Source: Planococcus maritimus
GTDB lineage: Bacteria; Bacillota; Bacilli; Bacillales_A; Planococcaceae
DNA: 64,000 nucleotides
Direction of reading: 5' to 3'
Assembly: GCF_001687625.2 (NCBI RefSeq)
Contig: NZ_CP016538.2
Span: forward strand, 3,216,722 to 3,280,721
Of the stretch, positions 54,968 to 64,000 are shown piece by piece; position 1 is the stretch's first letter, and the number at the start of each line of letters is the position of its first letter. Both the position numbers and the translations under genes were made by a program. The notes beneath the pieces are model-generated. The model was not told the origin of the DNA. It made no database searches and saw only the letters and a program-made list of their open reading frames with translations.

Positions 54968-55721
54968 TACGAATCACTTCCTTCGCCAATTCTAGGTAAA
55001 CTTCCGCGCCTCTGGACTTCGGATCATAGATGATGATTGGCTCTCCGTGGCTAGGAGCCTCGCTCAAACGGACGTTGCGCGGGACCACCGTGTCATACAC
55101 TTTGTCCTGGAAGTATTTCTTCACTTCTTCAATGACCTGCATGCCGAGATTGGTCCGGGCATCGTACATGGTCAACAATACGCCGTCGATCATCAGGTCA
55201 TGGTTCAAGTGTTTTTGGACCAGCCGAACGGTACTCAATAACTGGCTTAAACCTTCTAGAGCATAATATTCACATTGTACTGGAATAATAATTCCGTCTG
55301 AAGCGGTTAGGGAATTCAAGGTCAACAACCCAAGAGATGGCGGACAGTCGATGATGATGTAATCGTATAAATCTTTTACTTCTGCCAAGGCGTTTTTCAA
55401 TCGTGCTTCGCGTGAAATGGTCGAAACCAATTCAATTTCCGCACCGGCCAGTGAAATGGTCGCCGGTACCACATGAAGATTTTCGACTTTCGTCTCCATG
55501 ATCGTGTCTTTGACATCCACATCGTCAATCAGAATTTCGTAGATGCATTGATCGACATCGCCTTTATTGACGCCGACGCCACTCGTTGCATTGCCTTGTG
55601 GATCGATATCTATTAACAGCACTTTCTTGCCAAGATAAGCAAGACAGGCACTTAAATTAACTGATGAAGTTGTTTTTCCTACACCGCCTTTTTGATTGGC
55701 GATGGCAATCGTTCTACCCAC
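54960..55721 (-). CDS. parA: Chromosome partition ATPase ParA (Soj)
   Basis: 253 residues with the deviant Walker A KGGVGKTT, Walker A' IDIDPQGNATSG, and DCPPSLG. It dimerises on DNA with ATP; ParB stimulates hydrolysis. In Bacillus Soj also controls DnaA activity. GTG 55721 is the start. Coupled to parB by an 8-nt overlap. Confidence 0.97.
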   Translation of the reverse strand: MGRTIAIANQKGGVGKTTSSVNLSACLAYLGKKVLLIDIDPQGNATSGVGVNKGDVDQCIYEILIDDVDVKDTIMETKVENLHVVPATISLAGAEIELVSTISREARLKNALAEVKDLYDYIIIDCPPSLGLLTLNSLTASDGIIIPVQCEYYALEGLSQLLSTVRLVQKHLNHDLMIDGVLLTMYDARTNLGMQVIEEVKKYFQDKVYDTVVPRNVRLSEAPSHGEPIIIYDPKSRGAEVYLELAKEVIRNG

Positions 55722-55859
55722 TCGTGCACCAACTTTCTTCGATACTGTCTTTAGTTTACTGCGGAAACGCTTTTATGGCTATCCGCGACAGCTTTCATTT
55801 CTATATTGTATCAAATTTCCTGTTTCATAGAGATATATCTGCCAAAAAAAGCCCTTTCC

Positions 55860-56738
55860 TCAACGGAAAGAGCGATTATGAGCGTTTTTCGGAATTTTCA
55901 CGGTGATTTGATAATAATCCTCGTGTTCTTCCTCTTGTGTATCGAGTTTGATGCCGCTTTTTTTGACCATCGACAATGACTCTTTGATGGTATTCATGGC
56001 AATGCGCATATCCCGACTGACGGCTTTTCTGCGCTTTTTAGGTTTCGCCTCGGCTTGGTCCGCCAAATTCCGGATGCGTTGTTCCAGTTCTTTGACATTA
56101 AGCCCTTCTTCCAATAACTGTTCGAGTAATTGTTGCTGAAGTTCAGGGTCTTTTACCGGCAGCAAAGCACGGGCATGGCGTTCTGTAATGCTCCGGGAGA
56201 GCAATGCCTGCTGAACAATTTCTGGGAGCTTTAACAGCCGCAATTTATTGGCGACAGCCGACTGGCTTTTACCAAGGCGCTGAGCCAATGCTTCTTGTGT
56301 GATTTCCTGGATCTGCAGCAAATTAGAATAAGCATGCGCCTCTTCGATTGCCGTCAATTCTTCGCGCTGGAGGTTTTCGATCAACGCGATAGAGGCTGTT
56401 TCTTTATCACTCAATTGACGAACGATCGCCGGAACTTCCTCCCAGCCAAGAGACGTCATTGCCCGGAAGCGACGTTCCCCTGCAATAATTTCATAGAAGC
56501 CTTCCCGCTGTGAATCTCTGACGACAATCGGCTGGATGACGCCATGGACATGAATCGTCCGGGCCAGCTCTTCGATTTTCTCTTCGTCAAAAACGGTCCG
56601 TGGCTGGAATTGGTTCGCATGGATTTTCTCCAATGGGATTTTGACGACTTCTTCAGAAGCATGGCTTGAAGCTTCTGCTGTTGTTGCATCATTTGCTTTG
56701 TCGCCGCCTCCGAAAAGACGGGCAAAAGGACTTTTCAT
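55860..56738 (-). CDS. noc: Nucleoid occlusion protein Noc
   Basis: About 292 residues, a ParB paralogue with a short N-terminal amphipathic segment ([13 protein letters not shown]), [12 protein letters not shown], an HTH ([20 protein letters not shown]) and a basic C-terminal stretch ([14 protein letters not shown]). It binds its own DNA sites and blocks division over the nucleoid. ATG 56738 is preferred over an upstream TTG because of AAGGTGG spacing. Distinguished from the second ParB by position and N-terminus. Confidence 0.95.
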   Translation of the reverse strand: MKSPFARLFGGGDKANDATTAEASSHASEEVVKIPLEKIHANQFQPRTVFDEEKIEELARTIHVHGVIQPIVVRDSQREGFYEIIAGERRFRAMTSLGWEEVPAIVRQLSDKETASIALIENLQREELTAIEEAHAYSNLLQIQEITQEALAQRLGKSQSAVANKLRLLKLPEIVQQALLSRSITERHARALLPVKDPELQQQLLEQLLEEGLNVKELEQRIRNLADQAEAKPKKRRKAVSRDMRIAMNTIKESLSMVKKSGIKLDTQEEEHEDYYQITVKIPKNAHNRSFR

Positions 56739-56807
56739 GCTCAAGCACCACCTTATTAAAAACTTGCTCTTGTTGTTTTATTCCAAAGACACAATCCTGG
56801 GTCTGTA

Positions 56808-56823
56808 TGTTCCACGTGAAACA
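56808..56823. promoter_or_regulatory. parS site between noc and rsmG
   Basis: TGTTCCACGTGAAACA is a full match to the parS consensus TGTTNCACGTGAAACA. It ends exactly at the rsmG stop codon. Confidence 0.9.
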
Positions 56824-57537
56824 TTAACTGATTGGCGATTTGTTCGGCATGCCTGCTTTTCTCGGGTATTTCTTTGGCGTTGCCTTGAATTTCCGGAACA
56901 CTTGGATGTGGCGTTCGCTTTCTTCCACTGGCAAGAGGAAGGAATGAACGGCTTCTTGCTTCACTCCAAGCACTTGAAGCGCCTTGTCCGCATCTTTCAA
57001 CTCGTCAGGAGCAGAAGCAGCTTTCATGGCCGCAAATGCCCCGCCTTGTTTGACGAGCGGCACACAAAGTTCAGCTAATACCGACAGCCTGGCCACAGCG
57101 CGTGCGGTTACGATGTCGTAGCCTGCACGATGCTCGGACTGGCCAAAATCTTCTGCACGCGAGTGGACAAAAGAAACTTTATCCAGTTGTAAAGCTTCGC
57201 TCAAATGATTCAAAAATTGAATGCGTTTGTTCAATGAATCAACGATCGTCACTTCGATATGGGGGAAGCAGATTTTAAGCGGGATGCTCGGGAATCCAGC
57301 CCCTGCCCCAACATCACACAGTGATAGCGGCTGTGTGAAATCCATATAGAAGGCAGCACTGATGGAGTCGTAAAAATGTTTTAAATACACGTCTTCTTTC
57401 TCCGTGATTGCCGTCAAATTCATTTTTTCATTCCATTCGACAAGTTCTTTGTGATAGATGCGGAATTGTTCTAGCTGACGCTCAGACAGTTCAATGCCTT
57501 GTTGTTCAAGTGCTTGCGCAAATTGCTGTTCGTTCAC
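56824..57537 (-). CDS. rsmG: 16S rRNA (guanine527-N7) methyltransferase RsmG (GidB)
   Basis: About 237 residues with [20 protein letters not shown], the SAM motif [25 protein letters not shown] and [11 protein letters not shown]. It methylates G527 of 16S rRNA. The frame is open nine codons upstream, but GTG 57537 with AGGGGGA six bases before it matches the family start. Confidence 0.96.
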   Translation of the reverse strand: MNEQQFAQALEQQGIELSERQLEQFRIYHKELVEWNEKMNLTAITEKEDVYLKHFYDSISAAFYMDFTQPLSLCDVGAGAGFPSIPLKICFPHIEVTIVDSLNKRIQFLNHLSEALQLDKVSFVHSRAEDFGQSEHRAGYDIVTARAVARLSVLAELCVPLVKQGGAFAAMKAASAPDELKDADKALQVLGVKQEAVHSFLLPVEESERHIQVFRKFKATPKKYPRKAGMPNKSPIS

Positions 57538-57673
57538 AATAGGTCCCCCTCTCACCGGTCTCACCGCAAAGCTGCGGGAGCGGAATTTTCGTTTTATGTA
57601 AAAGCAAATGGGCTGGCGGATACCAGCCCATTTCGAGTTCTGTTATGTGCCGCCCAGTGAGCTCAAATCCCAA

Positions 57674-59556
57674 CTAGACTTTAGCGATTCTTCCTTGTTC
57701 AATATACACCAATAAAATCGAAATGTCAGCAGGGTTAACGCCGGAAATGCGTGTTGCTTGTGCAATCGATAGCGGCTGCACTTCTTTCAGTTTCCCGCGT
57801 GCTTCCGTTGCAAGCCCTGAAATGGCATCGTAATCGATATTTTCCGGAATTTTTTTGTTTTCCATTTTCTTCAGCTTATCGACTTGAAGAAGAGATTTTT
57901 CAATATAGCCTTCGTATTTCACATGGATCTCGACTTGCTCTTTCACTTCGTCGCTAAGCGCGATAGCGGAGCTAGTCAATGAAGCGATCATGTCGTAGTT
58001 CATTTCGGGACGTTTCAACAAATCGGCTGCACGGATGCCGTCTTTCAGCTCGCTGCCGCCTGCATTGCGAATCGCTTTTTGCGTTTGCTCATTCGGCTTG
58101 ATGATGATGCCGCGCAGACGCTTGATTTCCTCTTCGATATGGTCTTTCTTTTCAAGAAAGCGCGCATAACGTTCTTCTGTGATCATGCCGAGCTGATAGC
58201 CGAGTTCCGTCAAACGCAAATCTGCGTTGTCGTGGCGCAACAATAAGCGGTATTCAGCACGAGATGTCAACAAGCGATAAGGCTCGCTCGTCCCTTTCGT
58301 TACCAAATCGTCGATCAAGACACCGATATATGCGTCAGAACGGCTAAGGATAACTTCTTCTTTGCCTAACACTTTCGCCGCGGCGTTGATGCCCGCCATA
58401 AGCCCCTGCCCCGCTGCTTCTTCGTAACCGGACGTGCCGTTGATCTGGCCAGCCGTATAAAGGTTAGGAAGTTGCTTGGATTCAAGCGTCGGCCATAATT
58501 GCGTCGGCACAATGGCATCGTATTCGATGGCATAGCCTGAACGCATCATATCTGCTTTCTCAAGGCCTGGAATCGATTCGAGCAGCTTGCGCTGAACGTG
58601 TTCTGGCAAACTCGTGGAAAGGCCTTGCACGTAAACTTCACGCGTAGAGCGACCTTCTGGCTCAAGGAAAATCTGATGGCGCGGTTTATCGCTGAAACGG
58701 ACGATTTTGTCTTCAATCGACGGGCAATAACGTGGCCCAGTGCCTTTTGCCATCCCAGAATACATTGGAGACAAATGGAGGTTCTCATCGATGATCTGAT
58801 GCGTTTCAGCGGTTGTGTAAGTCAACCAGCATGGCATCTGATCCATGATGAATTCTGTCGTTTCAAAGCTGAATGCGCGCGGCACATCGTCTCCTGGCTG
58901 AATTTCTGTTTTCGAGTAATCAATGCTGTTGCTGTTAATACGCGGTGGTGTTCCGGTTTTGAAACGCACCGTCTCAAAGCCTAGCTGTTCCAGGTTTTCC
59001 GCGAGTTTTATAGAAGGCTGCTGATGGTTCGGCCCACTGGAGTAGCGCAAATCGCCGATGATGATTTCGCCGCGCAGAAATGTACCCGTTGTGATGACGA
59101 CAGTTTTGGCGCGGTAAATGCCGCCGACTTGTGTCACAAGGCCTTTTACTTCACCGTCTTCGACAATCAATTCTTCCGCGATTCCTTGGTGCAAGCTCAA
59201 GTTTTCCTGCTCTTCCATCAAACGCTTCATTTCTTGCTGGTAAAGCACTTTATCGGCTTGTGCGCGAAGTGCGCGGACAGCCGGCCCTTTGGCTGTGTTA
59301 AGCATTCTCATTTGTATATGTGTTTTATCGATGACGCGGCCCATTGCCCCGCCCATTGCATCTATTTCACGTACGACGATGCCTTTTGCTGGCCCCCGAT
59401 GGACGGGTTGCAAGGCATAAAGGCGATCATATCGAGATTCATCGTCAAGACAAGCGTTTTCGCGCCCATACGAGCAGAAGCAAGTGCTGCTTCCGCTCCG
59501 GCATGTCCTGCGCCTACGACGATAACATCGAACGTGCCTGCTTCATATTGTGGCAT
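57674..59556 (-). pseudogene. mnmG: tRNA uridine-5-carboxymethylaminomethyl modification enzyme MnmG, frameshifted
   Basis: The N-terminal [20 protein letters not shown] (FAD motif) runs in one frame from ATG 59556 to NPSIGG. The remaining 570 or so residues continue as [15 protein letters not shown] in another frame to the stop at 57674. Known MnmG proteins read [16 protein letters not shown] without a break, so one base is missing in the C5 tract 59393-59397. With that base restored the protein is about 627 residues, full length. MnmG works with MnmE on wobble uridines. A sequencing or assembly error is at least as likely as a real mutation. Confidence 0.9.
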
Positions 59557-59579
59557 GTTCGTTCAGTCCCTTCAAAAAT

Positions 59580-60968
59580 TTATTTTCCTAGGCAAAACTG
59601 CGAGAATAATTGGTTCAATAAGCCGTCATCTGCCGTATCGCCGATGATCTCACCGAGAATTTCCCATGTACGGGTCACATCGATTTGAATCATATCGACC
59701 GGCACGTCCATTTCGGCGGCTGAAATAGCATCCGAAATGGTTTGATGCGCTTGGTGCAACAGTGAAATATGACGGACATTGGAGACATAAGTCATATCCC
59801 CTGCCTCGATTTCTCCTTCAAAGAATAATTCAGCAATCGCTTCTTCGAGCTGATCGATGCCTTCTTCTTCAATCAAGGAAGTCGTCACGAGACGTTTGTC
59901 ACCAGTCAATTCCTTCACTTGTTCCAAGTCGATTTGCTGCGGCAAATCGGTCTTGTTGATGACAACGATATAATTCATATCACGGACCGCTTCGAACAAT
60001 AAGAGATCTTCGTCGGTCAATTTTTCTGCATAATTCAACACATAAAGGATCAAATCGGATTCTTTAAGCACTTTACGGGAGCGTTCGACGCCAATCCGTT
60101 CGACAATATCTTCTGTTTCCCGGATGCCTGCCGTATCGACAAGACGCAGTGGCACACCGCGTACATTAACGTATTCTTCGATAATATCGCGTGTCGTGCC
60201 AGCAATTTCCGTTACAATGGCTTTATTTTCATGCACTAGGCTATTCAATAGCGAAGATTTTCCGACATTAGGTCGGCCAATAATTACTGTAGACAAGCCT
60301 TCACGCAAAATTTTGCCTTGCTGAGAAGTCTGGAGCAATTTAGCGATTTCTGACTGCACCCATTGTGCTTTTTCAAGCATCATCGGGCGTGTCATTTCTT
60401 CCACATCGTCGTATTCGGGATAGTCGATGTTCACTTCCATTTGAGCGATCGATTCCAATAATGCTTGGCGCAGTGAGCTGATGAGACGGGATAAACGTCC
60501 TTCCATTTGCGTCAGCGCAACATCCATCGCACGGTCCGTTTTCGCACGGATCAGGTCCATCACGGCTTCTGCCTGAGACAGATCGATGCGTCCATTAAGG
60601 AACGCGCGCTTAGTGAATTCACCAGGCTCCGCAAGCCGTGCACCGGCTCTTAGGGCCAGTGATAACACACGATTAACCGATACGATGCCGCCGTGGCAAT
60701 TAATCTCCACGACATCTTCCCTGGTAAATGTTTTCGGTGCTTTCATTAAGGCAACCATTACTTCTTCCGCTATTTCGTTCGTCGCGGGATCTTCGATATG
60801 GCCGTAATGGATGGTATGGCTCGCTTGGTCAGCGAGTGCTTTATTGCCCGGCGCACGGAACAGCCGGTTTGCGATGGCTACCGCTTCAGGCCCGCTCAGG
60901 CGGACGATGGCGATGGCTCCTTCGCCGCTTGGCGTGGAAATCGCGGCAATCGTATCGAATTCCATCAT
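59580..60968 (-). CDS. mnmE: tRNA modification GTPase MnmE
   Basis: About 462 residues: N-terminal folate-binding domain ([20 protein letters not shown]), a helical domain split by a G domain with [32 protein letters not shown] and NKTD, and the terminal CLGK whose Cys is conserved. With MnmG it installs the cmnm5 group on tRNA wobble U. The frame extends 39 codons upstream; ATG 60968 or the next ATG, both behind GAGGAGG, is the likely start. Confidence 0.96.
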   Translation of the reverse strand: MMEFDTIAAISTPSGEGAIAIVRLSGPEAVAIANRLFRAPGNKALADQASHTIHYGHIEDPATNEIAEEVMVALMKAPKTFTREDVVEINCHGGIVSVNRVLSLALRAGARLAEPGEFTKRAFLNGRIDLSQAEAVMDLIRAKTDRAMDVALTQMEGRLSRLISSLRQALLESIAQMEVNIDYPEYDDVEEMTRPMMLEKAQWVQSEIAKLLQTSQQGKILREGLSTVIIGRPNVGKSSLLNSLVHENKAIVTEIAGTTRDIIEEYVNVRGVPLRLVDTAGIRETEDIVERIGVERSRKVLKESDLILYVLNYAEKLTDEDLLLFEAVRDMNYIVVINKTDLPQQIDLEQVKELTGDKRLVTTSLIEEEGIDQLEEAIAELFFEGEIEAGDMTYVSNVRHISLLHQAHQTISDAISAAEMDVPVDMIQIDVTRTWEILGEIIGDTADDGLLNQLFSQFCLGK

Positions 60969-61057
60969 GATGCTATTTCCTCCTCTTGCAACAACATGCT
61001 GAAGGCGAACAAAAGAACTTGCCAACAGCATCATTTCTACTTTTTTATGGGTTAAAA

Positions 61058-61083
61058 CAGTTGTCCACATGTGGACAACTGTC
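61058..61083. promoter_or_regulatory. 26-bp perfect palindrome upstream of mnmE
   Basis: ACAGTTGTCCACATGTGGAC and its mirror complete a 26-bp perfect dyad. The centre holds two face-to-face TTGTCCACA sequences, one mismatch from a DnaA box. Its right end overlaps a TTGACA -35-like hexamer reading toward mnmE (61081-61086). The 60969-61303 gap contains this, the jag terminator and no gene. Confidence 0.6.
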
Positions 61084-61254
61084 AAAATACGCGTGGCTGT
61101 ACAACATACAACAATAACACAAAACCCATAAAATCAAAAGATACAGCGCTCGTTTTTGGTATTTTTTTCAGGTTCACCGCGCAAATATGACATGCATAAA
61201 TATACACCCGCGAAATTCCCACTTTCGCTGACTAGCCTTGCGTTTTATTGCATC

Positions 61255-61301
61255 AAAAGAGCCCGCTGCGATCATTTGCATGATCGAACGGGCTCTTTTT
61301 T
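61255..61301. terminator. Bidirectional terminator after jag
   Basis: AAAAGAGCCCG / CGGGCTCTTTT outer stem plus GATCAT / ATGATC inner stem, with an A tract on the left and a T tract on the right, directly past the jag stop at 61304. Confidence 0.85.
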
Positions 61302-61303
61302 CC

Positions 61304-62104
61304 TTATTTATGCGGTTCAATAACCAAATAGCGGTTTGGGTCTTTGCCTTCTGAATAAGTATCGATATCAAAGCGCCGCGACAGCGCCTGATGGATCACT
61401 TTTCGTTCATAAGACGGCATCGGTTCGAACTGGACACGATTTCCGGTACGGATCGCTTTGTCCGCCATCCGGTCCGCCAATTGCTCCAATGTTTCCTGGC
61501 GGCGCTCCCGGTAATTCTCTGCATCAAGTTCGACCATCATGAATTGTTCGGCGTGGCGATTGGCCACCAATTGCGCCAATTGCTGAAGCGAATTCAAGGT
61601 CTGCCCTCTTTTGCCGATAAGCATCGCCACTTTTTCGCTTTCCAATTTGAAACGCACCGTTTTGCCTTGTTTTTCATGTAAAACGGATAAATCATCGATT
61701 TTCATGCCTTGTGCAATGTCCTGCAAATAGGCTTTTGTTTCTTCGATCGCTTTTTCATTCGACGGTTTCGCTACCGGCTCTGCAACTGGCTCACCGAAAT
61801 TCGGTTCTTCTCCCTCTTCGGTCGGAGCTGACGGCATTTCAGCCGCAATCTCTTCTTCTGAAGGTTCGCCATCATGCGCGGACGGTGCTTTTTCCGTTTG
61901 AAGTGCTGCATGTTCAGCTGCTGGCTGTGCTGTTTCCATCACTGTGACTTCTACTTCCGCATCTCTAGCCCCGAATCCGAAAAACCCCTTTTTTCCTTCA
62001 TCGATGATGCGGACCGTTACTTCATCCCGTGATTTGTTCAGTTGTTCCAGCGCTTTTTCAATCGCTTCTTCGACCGTTTTCCCCATTTGTGTAAGATGCT
62101 TCAC
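61304..62104 (-). CDS. jag: RNA-binding protein Jag (KhpB, SpoIIIJ-associated)
   Basis: 266 residues: Jag-N domain (VEEAIEKALEQLNKSRDEV, GKKGFFGFGARDAEV), an acidic Pro/Glu-rich linker, a KH domain (VAMLIGKRGQTLNSLQQL) and an R3H domain (SYERKVIHQALSRR). KhpA/KhpB complexes bind RNA and affect cell elongation. GTG 62104 overlaps the yidC stop by 4 nt. Confidence 0.95.
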   Translation of the reverse strand: MKHLTQMGKTVEEAIEKALEQLNKSRDEVTVRIIDEGKKGFFGFGARDAEVEVTVMETAQPAAEHAALQTEKAPSAHDGEPSEEEIAAEMPSAPTEEGEEPNFGEPVAEPVAKPSNEKAIEETKAYLQDIAQGMKIDDLSVLHEKQGKTVRFKLESEKVAMLIGKRGQTLNSLQQLAQLVANRHAEQFMMVELDAENYRERRQETLEQLADRMADKAIRTGNRVQFEPMPSYERKVIHQALSRRFDIDTYSEGKDPNRYLVIEPHK

Positions 62105-62880
62105 TTTTTAGCCCCTCCTGTTTTCGTTTTAACAGGCTGTTGCACGTCTTTCTTTTCCCATGGACGGTAAATGAACATGTTTTGGATCAGCGAGATGATG
62201 TTCCCGATTACCCAGTAAAGCGTCAAAGCAGATGGCAAGATGATCCCGAATCCAGTAATCATGACAGGCATGAAATACATCATCGCTTTCATTTGCGGAT
62301 TGTCCATTGCTGGACCCGTGCGCAAAACGATCAATTGCATGACACCGGCTGTAACAGCCAGGATAATACTCGGTTCAGCGAGCGGGAAAATCAAGAATGT
62401 GCCAAGATCGATTTCAGGTGTTGAGTTCATGCGGCTGATGGCATGATAAAAACCGATTAAAATTGGCATCTGAATAACAACCGGCAAACAACCGGCCATC
62501 GGATTAACGCCTTTCTCTTGGAACATTGCCATCATTTCCTGCTGGTATTTCTGCTGGGTGACGGCATCTTTCGATTTGTACTTCTCTTTTAACTTAGCCA
62601 GCTCCGGCTGGATTTCCTGCATGCGTTTCGAACTTTTCGTTTGTTTGATCATCAAAGGCAATAGGGCCAGACGGATAAGAATCGTCACGGCAATAATCCC
62701 AAAACCATACGTACCAAGGAATTCCTTAAAGAATGTAATGATTGACACTAATGGCCATACGACAAACTCGTTCCAAAACCCTTCGCTTTGGTCGCTGATC
62801 GGCTGGTCAAACTCCGTACAGCCCGACAATAAGAGGGCAACGGCTACCAAGGCGAAGAGCACTGCGGTTCTCTTCTTCAC
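62101..62880 (-). CDS. yidC: Membrane protein insertase YidC (SpoIIIJ type)
   Basis: 259 residues: a lipoprotein signal with lipobox LLSGC, then five membrane spans. The hydrophilic-groove region (LLPLMIKQTKSSKRMQEIQP) and NPMAGCLPVVIQMPILIGFY are clear. It inserts proteins with or without Sec. GTG 62880 follows GGAGG. Classic rnpA-yidC-jag order. Confidence 0.96.
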   Translation of the reverse strand: MKKRTAVLFALVAVALLLSGCTEFDQPISDQSEGFWNEFVVWPLVSIITFFKEFLGTYGFGIIAVTILIRLALLPLMIKQTKSSKRMQEIQPELAKLKEKYKSKDAVTQQKYQQEMMAMFQEKGVNPMAGCLPVVIQMPILIGFYHAISRMNSTPEIDLGTFLIFPLAEPSIILAVTAGVMQLIVLRTGPAMDNPQMKAMMYFMPVMITGFGIILPSALTLYWVIGNIISLIQNMFIYRPWEKKDVQQPVKTKTGGAKK

Positions 62881-62941
62881 TTTGCTTCCTCCAAACTCTA
62901 TTCAATTACTTCCTATAATACCATCCGGATAGATCCGGTAT

Positions 62942-63283
62942 CTACTTCTTCGGCAAAGCGCGTGCAATTTTCAACACATGCTCCAAGCTTTTCTTGCTTT
63001 CATGAAAATCTAAATTGGCCGCCTGTGGTCGGGCGATGATAATGTAATCGGCGTTTGGCAGAAGATCGTCCTTCAATTCTAGGAAGGCTTGGCGGATATA
63101 ACGCTTAACGCGGTTTCTTGCGACCGCATTGCCGACTTTCTTACTGACGGACAGGCCAAGGCGAAATTCTTCCTGCTCATCTTTCAGCAAATAAACGATA
63201 AATTGCCGATTCGCAAAGGATTTCCCTTTTTTGAAAACGCGCTGAAACTCCGTATTTTTCTTGATCCGCTGCTGCTTATTCAT
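62942..63283 (-). CDS. rnpA: Ribonuclease P protein component
   Basis: About 113 residues with the RNR core [17 protein letters not shown] and [12 protein letters not shown]. It assists the RNase P RNA in cutting tRNA 5' leaders. The frame is open 11 codons upstream; AGGTGA before ATG 63283 and the [14 protein letters not shown] start settle it. Confidence 0.97.
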   Translation of the reverse strand: MNKQQRIKKNTEFQRVFKKGKSFANRQFIVYLLKDEQEEFRLGLSVSKKVGNAVARNRVKRYIRQAFLELKDDLLPNADYIIIARPQAANLDFHESKKSLEHVLKIARALPKK

Positions 63284-63334
63284 TCTTTCACCTGCTACTT
63301 GCTTATTTTGATGCATTTTCGCTCAAATTCCGCG

Positions 63335-63371
63335 AAAAAGAAAAAAAAGACCACTGATGCGGTCAGTGGAC
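63335..63371 (-). terminator. Terminator or attenuator between rpmH and rnpA
   Basis: CCACTGA / TCAGTGG stem with a five-base loop and a long T-rich tract on the minus strand, directly after rpmH. It may lower rnpA expression relative to rpmH. Confidence 0.7.
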
Positions 63372-63372
63372 T

Positions 63373-63510
63373 TTAAGCTGATAGTACTTTTCTTCCTTTA
63401 CGGCGACGGGCAGCGATAACGCGACGTCCGTTCTTTGTGCTCATGCGTGCTCTGAAGCCGTGCACTTTGCTGTGTTTGCGTTTATTTGGTTGGTATGTGC
63501 GCAATGTCAT
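63373..63510 (-). CDS. rpmH: 50S ribosomal protein L34
   Basis: 45 residues, [19 protein letters not shown], then [20 protein letters not shown] and VLSA. GGAGG lies before ATG 63510. L34 is a small 23S rRNA-binding protein. The gene is next to dnaA in most bacteria, which fixes the window at the origin. Confidence 0.98.
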   Translation of the reverse strand: MTLRTYQPNKRKHSKVHGFRARMSTKNGRRVIAARRRKGRKVLSA

Positions 63511-63563
63511 GACCTTACACCTCCTATATAAAAGTTAACTATTTTCTAAAGACAGTCTCGACT

Positions 63564-63593
63564 ATTATAAGGGCGCAGCCTTGCTTATGTCAA
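63564..63593 (-). promoter_or_regulatory. rpmH: rpmH promoter
   Basis: Minus-strand consensus TTGACA, an 18-bp spacer and TATAAT. Transcription would start about 45 bp before the rpmH ATG. Confidence 0.85.
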
Positions 63594-63642
63594 TGGTTTC
63601 TTTTAAATGCACAAGATCGGCCAAGCAATGTGCAAAGAAAAG

Positions 63643-63940
63643 TTATACACAATACGGGAGGATCTATGGTGAACTTCCTGTGATTCCATTTTCGGCGAAA
63701 ATGATTTATCCACATGCCTTATCGACAGGTTTTTCACATAGGAACTGCCTGTGGATATCAAAAATGTGCACAAAGCCTGCCATGTGGATAACTGAAAGAA
63801 ATGCTTGTAATGTCTATCGTTTTTTGATAACATTGTTTTGTTTTCACTTGTTAACAATTTCTATCCCAAAATAGTTATCCACATATTGTGGGTAAGGTGT
63901 GGATAGTTTTCCCCAAGCCTGTTTACAGATCTTATCCACA
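63643..63940. other. Origin-proximal DnaA-box cluster (oriC, rpmH-dnaA side)
   Basis: Perfect TTATNCACA boxes at 63643-63651, 63706-63714, 63783-63791 (reverse), 63875-63883 and 63932-63940. One-mismatch boxes lie at 63750-63758, 63887-63895 and 63898-63906. This dense cluster directly upstream of where dnaA must start is the dnaA-side box region of the bipartite Bacillales origin. There is no gene between 63511 and 64000. Confidence 0.9.
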
Positions 63941-63957
63941 GGCTGTGATTTTGTGTA

Positions 63958-63966
63958 TGGTATACT
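63958..63966 (+). promoter_or_regulatory. dnaA promoter (extended -10) leading out of the window
   Basis: TGGTATACT is an extended -10 with no clear -35, adjacent to the last DnaA box. A strong ribosome site AAAGGAGA (63987-63994) follows at the window edge, so dnaA should start at or just after 64001. Boxes beside the promoter fit autoregulation. Confidence 0.6.
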
Positions 63967-64000
63967 GTAAAAAATATTTACCTATAAAGGAGATACGCTA

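Overview
The window reads as the left flank of a chromosomal replication origin in a low-to-mid-GC Gram-positive bacterium of the order Bacillales. A Planococcaceae member (Planococcus or a close relative) is most likely; this is inferred from gene order and protein style, not from a database match. The right end (63.5-64.0 kb) is the rpmH-dnaA intergenic region with a cluster of DnaA boxes, and dnaA itself must begin just past base 64000. Going left from there, almost all core genes are on the minus strand, co-directional with replication: rpmH, rnpA, yidC, jag, mnmE, mnmG, rsmG, noc, parA, parB, a DUF554 protein, an MscS channel, a DUF951 protein, ychF, rpsF-ssb-rpsR, yybS, gdpP-rplI-dnaB, purA, an M23 peptidase, walRKHIJ, htrA, yyzF and rlmH. 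The mnmG reading frame is broken by a single missing base in a short homopolymer.

Left of rlmH the base composition turns visibly AT-rich (17.8-29.3 kb). Three directly repeated copies of an rlmH 3'-end-like sequence delimit this stretch: inside rlmH, at about 20.37 kb and at about 17.80 kb. This is the architecture of SCC-type elements inserted one behind the other at the end of rlmH. No recombinase gene was recognised inside. The rlmH-proximal element (about 8.9 kb) carries a divergent XRE / ImmA-IrrE / PIN-like operon opposite three minus-strand genes: a protein with a C-terminal HEPN-type motif, a 1300-residue protein with a restriction-endonuclease-like N-terminus, and a PD-(D/E)XK nuclease. 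Together these look like an undescribed or poorly described defence module. The distal element (about 2.6 kb) carries a protein with a nuclease-like core, a DUF6414-like protein and a small yjzC-family gene.

From 16 kb down to base 1 lies ordinary accessory metabolism: a DUF1846 protein, oxidoreductases, two GNAT acetyltransferases, a DUF4230 protein and a nucleoside hydrolase. Next is a C4-dicarboxylate/hydroxycarboxylate cluster (CitA/DcuS-like kinase, CitB-like regulator, 2-hydroxycarboxylate symporter, AEC-family carrier). Last come a DUF4317 protein and a sugar ABC importer operon with its LacI regulator, two LacI-type operators and a candidate cre site.

Several long intergenic gaps are filled by structured repeats rather than genes. 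One family has three copies (8.4, 15.9 and 50.2 kb). A second has three adjacent copies between htrA and walJ (31.7-32.3 kb). A third is a composite: tandem 247-248 bp units plus a palindromic terminal module, present at 38.1-38.8 kb and 47.0-48.1 kb. The tandem units share a long hairpin whose base changes are mostly compensated, best on the minus strand, which suggests selection on a folded nucleic acid.
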